A stretch of DNA of 64,000 bases from Mesorhizobium sp. (lineage in GTDB: Bacteria; Pseudomonadota; Alphaproteobacteria; Rhizobiales; Rhizobiaceae). Position 1 is the first letter of the stretch. Every line of letters begins with the position of its first letter. Under the pieces are notes generated by a model. It saw nothing but the letters and a program-made list of their open reading frames with translations. It made no database searches and was not told the origin of the DNA. The translations under genes were made by a program, and so were the position numbers. Below, in pieces: positions 59,058-64,000 of this stretch. The stretch covers positions 372,001-436,000 of the forward strand of contig NZ_JAEULZ010000001.1 of assembly GCF_016793485.1 (NCBI RefSeq), read 5' to 3'.

Positions 59058-59848
59058 GCGCCGCTTCTCAGCCGGTCACGCAGGCTCACGATATGCCCGA
59101 CCACGATCAGGGCAGGGGACACGACATGCTCTCGCACTGCCGCTTCCGCCAGCGTGCCCAGCGTCGCGGTCACGACGCGCTCGTCCGGCAATGTCGCGTT
59201 CTCAACGAAGGCAGCGGGCGTATCGGCCGTAAGGCCGCCCTGCATAAGAGCAGCCACGGTGTCGGCCATGTGGGTCAGGCCCATGTAGATGACGATCGGC
59301 TGGCCTGTTCTGGCAAGTGCCGCCCAGTCCGGGCGGTCGTCGCTTTGTGCCGCAAAGCCGGTCGCGAGGATCACCGCGCCGTTTATGCCACGCATGGTCG
59401 CCGGAATGCCGGCTGAAGCGAGGCCTCCGAAAGCGGACGTGACACCGGAGAGCACGCGATACGGAATGCCTTCCGCCGCCAGCGCCAGCGCTTCCTCGCC
59501 GCCGCGCGCGAAAACCAGCGGATGGCCGCCCTTCAGTCGCACCACCTTACGACCTTCCCTGGCAAGCCGCACCAGAAGCGCGTTGATCTCGCCCTGCGGG
59601 ATCGACAGCCTGCCGCCACGCTTGCCGACGAAGAACTTTTCGGCCTGGCTTGCGACCGCCACGACCTTCTCCGAGACCAGCGCGTCATGCACTAGCGCGT
59701 CGGCTTGCGCCAGCGCCGACAGCACGTCGAGCGTCAGCAGGCCGGGGTCGCCCGGACCCGCGCCGGCAAGCCAGACGTGGCCCGGCTGCAATTCCGGTTC
59801 GTCGTGGGCCAGGCGCGCGATCGCCTGTTCGAGGAAAGCCTTGCTCAT
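59054..59848 (-). CDS. cobA: uroporphyrinogen-III C-methyltransferase
   Basis: A 264-residue SAM-dependent enzyme that methylates uroporphyrinogen III at C2 and C7 to precorrin-2, the entry into cobalamin (and siroheme) synthesis. Motifs: VWLAGAGPGDPGLLTLDVLSALAQADALVHDALVS (~24-58), FVGKRGGRLSIPQGEIN, VRLKGGHPLVFARGGEEALAL (~100-120) and LATGFAAQSD. It is the first gene of the cobA-cobB-cobS-cobT run and is divergent from cbiD across 47 bp. Confidence 0.95.
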   Translation of the reverse strand: MSKAFLEQAIARLAHDEPELQPGHVWLAGAGPGDPGLLTLDVLSALAQADALVHDALVSEKVVAVASQAEKFFVGKRGGRLSIPQGEINALLVRLAREGRKVVRLKGGHPLVFARGGEEALALAAEGIPYRVLSGVTSAFGGLASAGIPATMRGINGAVILATGFAAQSDDRPDWAALARTGQPIVIYMGLTHMADTVAALMQGGLTADTPAAFVENATLPDERVVTATLGTLAEAAVREHVVSPALIVVGHIVSLRDRLRSGA

Positions 59849-59895
59849 GCGTTTCCCCCATGACGCGCCACGTCGCGCGCCCTATAGATCACGCC

Positions 59896-60993
59896 ATGAA
59901 CGACGAAAACCTGCCCTCCGGAACGCCGCTGAAGCGCGGCTGGACGACCGGCGCCTGCGCCGCCGCCGCTGCCAAGGCCGCGGCAGCGGCGCTTGTTTCG
60001 GGCGACTTTCCCGATCCGGTGGAAATCGCGCTTCCGTCCGGCCGCCGCGTTGCCTTCGCGCTGGCGCGCCACGATCTGTCCGATGGCGTTGCCACAGCCG
60101 CTATAGTCAAGGACGCCGGGGATGATCCCGACGTCACCCACGGCGCGCTGGTGACCGCCACGGTACGTCGCGGCGCTGCCGGGTCCGGAATCACGTACGC
60201 GCGGGGCGAGGGCGTCGGTCTCGTCACGCGGCCTGGCCTGCCGATCCAGCCCGGCGAACCCGCCATCAATCCCGTGCCGCGCAAGATGATCGCTGCGTCC
60301 GTTCAGGAAGCGGCGGGAGAGGGCGCGGACATCGAGGTCGAGATTTCCGTGCCGGGGGGCGAAGAGATGGCGACGCGCACGCTCAACCCGCGCCTCGGTA
60401 TCCTCGGCGGCATCTCCATCCTCGGCACGACCGGCGTCGTCATTCCCTATTCCTGCTCGTCCTGGATCCACTCCATCCATCGCGGCATCGATGTCGCGCG
60501 CGCCATGGGCTTTTCCCATGTCTCCGGCGCGACCGGGAATGCATCCGAGGTCGCGGCGCAGAAAATGCACGGCCTGCATGAGGTCCAGCTTATCGACATG
60601 GGCGATTTCGTCGGCGGCATGCTGAAATATGTCCGGGATCATCCCGTGCCGCGCGTCACCGTTGCCGGCGGCGTCGCCAAGATGACCAAGCTCGCGCAGG
60701 GCATGCTCGACGTCCATTCCGCGCGCGGCATGGCCGATCTCGATGCTCTGGCTGTCGTCGCTGAAAAGTACGGTGCATCCGATGATCTCGCGGCCCGGAT
60801 GCGGGCGGCCAACACGGTCGCCGAGGCGTTTTCGCTTGCTGTCGACGAAGGCGTTCCACTTGGCAATGCCGTTGCGGCTGCGGCCTGGTCCACGGCGGCG
60901 GGAGTGCTCAAAGGCACCGGGATCGAACTCGAGCTTCTTGTCTTCAATCGCGACGGCGACCTGATGGGCAAGAAGGACTTTGCGGCGACCTGA
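59896..60993 (+). CDS. cbiD: CbiD, cobalt-precorrin-5B (C1)-methyltransferase type
   Basis: A 365-residue protein starting MNDENLPSGTPLKRGWTTGACAAAAAKAAAAAL. The TTGxCA motif, DPDVTHGALV, GEGVGLVTRPGL and LGILGGISILGTTGVVIPYSCSSWI are characteristic of CbiD, which methylates C1 in the anaerobic route. Neighbouring genes (cobM, cobL, cobK) are of the aerobic type, in which CobF normally does this step, so CbiD probably replaces CobF here. It is convergent with cobM (5 bp gap) and shares a 47-bp divergent region with cobA. Confidence 0.94.
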   Translation: MNDENLPSGTPLKRGWTTGACAAAAAKAAAAALVSGDFPDPVEIALPSGRRVAFALARHDLSDGVATAAIVKDAGDDPDVTHGALVTATVRRGAAGSGITYARGEGVGLVTRPGLPIQPGEPAINPVPRKMIAASVQEAAGEGADIEVEISVPGGEEMATRTLNPRLGILGGISILGTTGVVIPYSCSSWIHSIHRGIDVARAMGFSHVSGATGNASEVAAQKMHGLHEVQLIDMGDFVGGMLKYVRDHPVPRVTVAGGVAKMTKLAQGMLDVHSARGMADLDALAVVAEKYGASDDLAARMRAANTVAEAFSLAVDEGVPLGNAVAAAAWSTAAGVLKGTGIELELLVFNRDGDLMGKKDFAAT

Positions 60994-60998
60994 GCGCA

Positions 60999-61763
60999 TC
61001 ACAGACCTTCCCGCCCGCGGAACCGCCGCTGGTAGTACGCATCGTACAGCGAACTTTCGCGAAAGCCCTCCGCCGCCAGCCCGCGTCCGACGAAGACGAT
61101 GGCGCTGCGCTCGATGGGATCGGCGGCAAGCTTCGCCTCGATGTCCGCCAGCGTCCCGCGCACGATGCGCTCTTCCGGCCATGACGCCCGGAACACAACT
61201 GCGACAGGGCAATCCGTGCCATAGAGCGGCGTCAGGTCGGCCACGATCTCGCCGATCGCGTGAATCGCTAGATGGATCGCCAGCGTAGCGCCAGTCTTGC
61301 CGAACCCTGTCAGCGTCTCGCCGGGCGGCATTTTCGATGCCCGCCCTGAAACGCGGGTCAGCACCAACGACTGCGCGACTTCCGGAATGGTGAGTTCCCT
61401 TCCCAGCGCCGCCGCCGCCGCCGCGAAGGAGGGGACGCCTGGGGTCAGCGTGTAGGGAATGCCGAGCGCTTCGAGGCGCCTGATCTGCTCGGCCACGGCG
61501 CTCCAGACCGAGAGGTCGCCCGAATGGAGCCGGGCGACGTCCTTGCCGGCCGCGTGCGCGGCGGCATATTCGGCCTCAATTTCGTCGAGCGACATTGGGG
61601 CCGTGTCGACAATCCGTGCTTCCGGCGGGCAATATTTCAAAAGGTCCGGCGACATGATCGACCCGGCATAGAGGCATACTGGACAGGCGGCGATCAGGTC
61701 GCGCCCGCGCACGGTGATCAGGTCTGCCGCGCCCGGGCCTGCGCCGATGAAGTGCACGGTCAT
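60999..61763 (-). CDS. cobM: precorrin-4 C11-methyltransferase
   Basis: A 254-residue SAM enzyme of the aerobic pathway, converting precorrin-4 to precorrin-5. The start [42 protein letters not shown] is diagnostic, followed by [45 protein letters not shown] and [21 protein letters not shown] near the end. Its ATG overlaps the cobE stop by four bases. It belongs to the operon cobL-cobE-cobM. Confidence 0.95.
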   Translation of the reverse strand: MTVHFIGAGPGAADLITVRGRDLIAACPVCLYAGSIMSPDLLKYCPPEARIVDTAPMSLDEIEAEYAAAHAAGKDVARLHSGDLSVWSAVAEQIRRLEALGIPYTLTPGVPSFAAAAAALGRELTIPEVAQSLVLTRVSGRASKMPPGETLTGFGKTGATLAIHLAIHAIGEIVADLTPLYGTDCPVAVVFRASWPEERIVRGTLADIEAKLAADPIERSAIVFVGRGLAAEGFRESSLYDAYYQRRFRGREGL

Positions 61764-62143
61764 GGCTCGACTCCGAAGGCGATTGCGCAGGTAACAGAGC
61801 CGACGATTACCCGGGGGCCGGCCAGCCTTGCGCCTTGTCCTGCCGCCGCGAGCGCAGCCGCCTCGGAGACGGAGGGCGAGTTCGCCGCTGCAATCGAGGC
61901 GCTGGAGGTTGTCAGGGTTGCCGCTGAGACGTCTTCCAGCGCTGTCGTATCCACCAGAACGAGCGGAAGATTCATCATGCCACTCGCGGCGATGATGCCC
62001 GGCTCGTTTCCCTTCAGGCTCGCCGTAGCCAGCATGGCCAATCCATCGCGCGAAAGGGCGTGCTCAGCCAGCGCATGCTCCACTGCCGCGATCACCTCGA
62101 CTGCGCTCACACCCTTACGGCTGCCGATGCCCGCCACGATCAT
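61760..62143 (-). CDS. cobE: CobE/CbiG C-terminal-domain protein
   Basis: A 127-residue protein starting [28 protein letters not shown], the core of the CbiG C-terminal domain, with [25 protein letters not shown] and the Ser-rich [13 protein letters not shown] chose the ATG that forms an ATGA overlap with the cobL stop; another ATG six codons earlier is possible. CobE is a stand-alone relative of the hydrolase CbiG, with an undefined role in the aerobic pathway. It links cobL and cobM by overlaps on both sides. Confidence 0.88.
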   Translation of the reverse strand: MIVAGIGSRKGVSAVEVIAAVEHALAEHALSRDGLAMLATASLKGNEPGIIAASGMMNLPLVLVDTTALEDVSAATLTTSSASIAAANSPSVSEAAALAAAGQGARLAGPRVIVGSVTCAIAFGVEP

Positions 62144-63357
62144 GGTTTTACCCACGACCATTGCGTCACTGGCATGGCCGGCCGCCAGCCACTCATCGAG
62201 CCGATGGCGGTTTCGCGTGAGATCGCGATGCGCACGAGGTCGCCGCCCAGTTCGGCGTGCCTTGCCAGCAGAAGGCCTTCCATTTCCAGCGTTACCGCAT
62301 TGGCCACCAGCCGGCCGCCGGACGGCAGGGCGGAGATTGCCGCGTCCATCACGCCTCCGTCCGTGCCGCCGCCGCCAATAAAGACCGCATCGGGCATAGG
62401 CAGGCCGGCCAGCGCGGCGGGTGCAGCGCCTTCGACGACCTGAAATCCCGGCACACCGAAGGCCGAGGCGTTGCGCCGGATGCGCGCGGCCCGCTCGGCG
62501 TTTTCCTCGATCGCCACGGCGCGCATGGCGGGGTCGGCGAGCATCCATTCGATCGAGATCGAGCCTGAGCCCGCGCCGATGTCCCAAAGCAGTTCGCCGC
62601 GCCGGGGCGCGAGCGCCGCAAGCGTCATGGCGCGAACCTCGCGCTTGGTGATCTGTCCGTCATGCTCGAACAGGTCATCGGCCCGTCCAGCTATTAGTGG
62701 CAGGATGCGCGCCTCGCGATCCGATTCAAGTTCCAGCGCCAGCACGTTGAGAGGGTTTATCTTTTCGAGGGCGAATCCGCTGGCGGTCGTCGTCCTGATG
62801 CGCTCGTCAGGCCCGCCCAGTGCCTCCAGCACAGTCAGCCTCGAATCGCCGAAGCCGAGGCCTGCCAACAGAGCGGCGGCGGTCGCAGGTCCGTCGCCGT
62901 CCGAGGTCAGCGCCAGTACGCGCCGACCCGGTTGCAGCAGCGGGCGGATCAGGTCGATGGCATGACCGTGGAGCGACACCGTCTCAACGTCCTGCAGCGC
63001 CCAGCCAAGCCGCGATGCCGCCAGCGAGAATGCCGAGGGAGCAGGGATGACGATCATCTCGTCCACCGGCACATGCCGCGCCAGAGTTACACCAACGCCG
63101 TGCAGGAACGGATCGCCCGACGCCAGCACGCAGACCTTCTTTCCACGCAAACTAACGATATCGCGCATCGCGGTGTCGAACGGGCTCGGCCATGCGCGTG
63201 CTTCGCCTTTGATCAGGCTTCCCGCCAGCGCCAGATGTCGTTTCCCGCCGAACACGAACTCGGCGTCGGCGATCAGCCGCTTCGCTGCGTCACCAAGTCC
63301 GCTGACGCCATCCTCTCCGATGCCGATGACGGAGAGCCATGTCGAGGAGGCGCTCAT
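62140..63357 (-). CDS. cobL: precorrin-6Y C5,15-methyltransferase (decarboxylating)
   Basis: A 405-residue fusion of two methyltransferases. The N-terminal CbiE-like half starts WLSVIGIGEDGVSGLGDAAKRLIADAEFVFGGKRHL and contains VLASGDPFLHGVGVTLARHV (~75-94); the C-terminal CbiT-like half has the SAM motif LLWDIGAGSGSISIEWMLADP (~252-272). It methylates C5 and C15 and removes the C12 acetate carboxyl. First gene of cobL-cobE-cobM and divergent from cobK, with a 250-bp repeat-rich spacer between. Confidence 0.95.
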   Translation of the reverse strand: MSASSTWLSVIGIGEDGVSGLGDAAKRLIADAEFVFGGKRHLALAGSLIKGEARAWPSPFDTAMRDIVSLRGKKVCVLASGDPFLHGVGVTLARHVPVDEMIVIPAPSAFSLAASRLGWALQDVETVSLHGHAIDLIRPLLQPGRRVLALTSDGDGPATAAALLAGLGFGDSRLTVLEALGGPDERIRTTTASGFALEKINPLNVLALELESDREARILPLIAGRADDLFEHDGQITKREVRAMTLAALAPRRGELLWDIGAGSGSISIEWMLADPAMRAVAIEENAERAARIRRNASAFGVPGFQVVEGAAPAALAGLPMPDAVFIGGGGTDGGVMDAAISALPSGGRLVANAVTLEMEGLLLARHAELGGDLVRIAISRETAIGSMSGWRPAMPVTQWSWVKP

Positions 63358-63374
63358 GCTGCCCTCCTAGCGAA

Positions 63375-63531
63375 GCGCAGGTTCCTCGCCCCCGCGCAGC
63401 GGGGGAGAGGTGGTGCGCGAAGCGCGACGGAGAGGGGGGGCAGCGCGACTGGCTGAAGGGTCCCCCTCTCCGTCTCGCCCCTGCGGGTCGATCCACCTCT
63501 CCCCCGCTGCGCGGGGGCGAGGAACCTGCGC
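63375..63531. repeat. nested inverted repeat (39-bp perfect outer arms) between cobL and cobK
   Basis: The outer arms (63375-63413 and 63493-63531) are perfectly complementary over 39 bp; each arm contains its own small hairpin CCCCCGC-GCA-GCGGGGG. Inner arms GACGGAGAGGGGG (63426-63438) and CCCCCTCTCCGTC (63462-63474) are complementary over 13 bp. No reading frame or transposase is associated. It looks like an intergenic palindromic repeat of the mosaic type found in many proteobacterial genomes. Confidence 0.85.
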
Positions 63532-63546
63532 CAACCGTGGCGAACG

Positions 63547-63586
63547 CCTCTCCCCGTATTCACCGTAAGCGGATAAGGGAGAGGGG
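63547..63586. repeat. short hairpin repeat upstream of cobK
   Basis: CCTCTCCC (63547-63554) and GGGAGAGG (63577-63584) flank TATTCACCGTAAGCGGAT. The CTCTCC core is shared with the larger repeat next to it, so the two are probably modules of one repeat family. It ends 23 bp before the cobK start and could influence its transcript. Confidence 0.65.
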
Positions 63587-63608
63587 CAATGCGTAACTCC
63601 AGCACCCC

Positions 63609-64000
63609 ATGAAAAACATCCTCATCCTCGGCGGCACCGCTGACGCACGCCAACTCGCGGGCAAGCTTGCGGGCCGCTTCGACGTCACGCTGTCGCTCGC
63701 CGGCCGTACCGAAAATCCGGTTGCGCAGGGCGTGCCGGTGCGTGTCGGCGGCTTCGGCGGTGCGGAAGGTCTGGCGGCGTACCTCAGGGACAACCGCGTC
63801 GACCTGCTGATCGACGCGACGCACCCTTATGCAGCCCACATTTCCGCGAATGCGGCGAAGGCCGCTGCGGTCGCCAATGTTCCGGCCATTGCGCTGCGTC
63901 GTCCCGCTTGGGAGCGGCAGCCCGGTGATCGCTGGACGTCGGTCGAAAGCGCCTCGGAGGCCGTCGGTCTGCTCGGTGCGCGCCCGCGCCGGGTTTTTCT
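63609..64000 (+). CDS. cobK: precorrin-6A reductase, N-terminal part (runs off the window)
   Basis: The frame from ATG reads MKNILILGGTADARQLAGKLAGRFDVTLSLAGRTENP and stays open to the window edge for about 130 residues. The N-terminal LGGTADARQLA site and LIDATHPYAAHISANAAKAA (~68-87) are signatures of CobK/CbiJ, which reduces precorrin-6A to precorrin-6B with NADPH. The gene is divergent from cobL across the palindromic repeat. Expected full length is about 250 residues. Confidence 0.93.
   Translation, partial: MKNILILGGTADARQLAGKLAGRFDVTLSLAGRTENPVAQGVPVRVGGFGGAEGLAAYLRDNRVDLLIDATHPYAAHISANAAKAAAVANVPAIALRRPAWERQPGDRWTSVESASEAVGLLGARPRRVF

Noticed and set aside
59849-59895. Cobalamin riboswitch in front of the cob genes
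   Set aside because: The divergent cobA-cbiD gap is only 47 bp and the cobL-cobK gap is filled by palindromic repeats; I saw no B12-box sequence. A riboswitch may lie outside the window.

Overview
The window comes from the chromosome of a GC-rich alphaproteobacterium, most likely order Hyphomicrobiales and close to Phyllobacteriaceae (Mesorhizobium-like). Pointers are a circularly permuted two-piece tmRNA whose tag reads ANDNYAEARLAA, alphaproteobacterial SspB with DUF4169 and ribbon-helix-helix partners, an hflK-hflC-DUF2065-degP cluster, GTTC-N7-GTTC LexA boxes, a RpoE/ChrR pair with TGATCC promoters, and a cob set that uses CbiD inside an otherwise aerobic (Cob) pathway. I saw no insertion sequence, prophage, CRISPR array or rRNA.

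Layout. 0-5 kb: 3' part of an AsmA-like gene, the SspB adaptor operon, a TetR/MFS efflux pair and a small NTPase. 5.1-7.9 kb: tmRNA, then folD-thyA-folA (one-carbon and thymidylate metabolism). 8-17 kb: membrane protease control (hflKC, DUF2065, degP), serB, miaA, a diguanylate cyclase and a HerA-type ATPase. 17.2-20.5 kb: the acetolactate synthase operon with a leader peptide and attenuator, interrupted between its two subunits by an AbrB/PIN toxin-antitoxin pair; ilvC lies at 31.7 kb. 20.5-25.4 kb: a cobalt-type nitrile hydratase cluster, a second, AT-richer VapBC pair and a RecD-like helicase; the VapBC pair and the helicase each sit behind a LexA box. 25.5-35.8 kb: kup, QorB-like/HxlR pair, flavin monooxygenase, TetR-ilvC, PilZ, nuclease, NUDIX and a third toxin-antitoxin pair. 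35.8-39.1 kb: a MacAB-type tripartite export operon. 39.2-44.7 kb: PhzF, LysR and a secreted alkyl sulfatase with a terminator in its leader, then an outer-membrane barrel.

44.7-53.6 kb is the most coherent accessory region: an ECF sigma factor/ChrR anti-sigma system resembling the Rhodobacter singlet-oxygen response, together with photolyase, two CFA-family methyltransferases, a DUF1295 reductase-like membrane protein, a flavin oxidase, DUF1365, DUF2147 and DUF2177. Four promoters of the form TGATCC-N18-TA(N4) fall in front of the transcription units of this block, including a divergent pair whose -35 boxes form a perfect palindrome. I read it as a photo-oxidative stress regulon for DNA repair and membrane-lipid modification.

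53.6-55.9 kb holds tRNA-Lys(CTT), an alpha/beta hydrolase and an exported FecR-domain protein. 55.9-64 kb is a cobalamin gene block: cobA-cobB-cobS-cobT and cobL-cobE-cobM on the minus strand, cbiD and the start of cobK on the plus strand, with a nested 39-bp inverted repeat between cobL and cobK.
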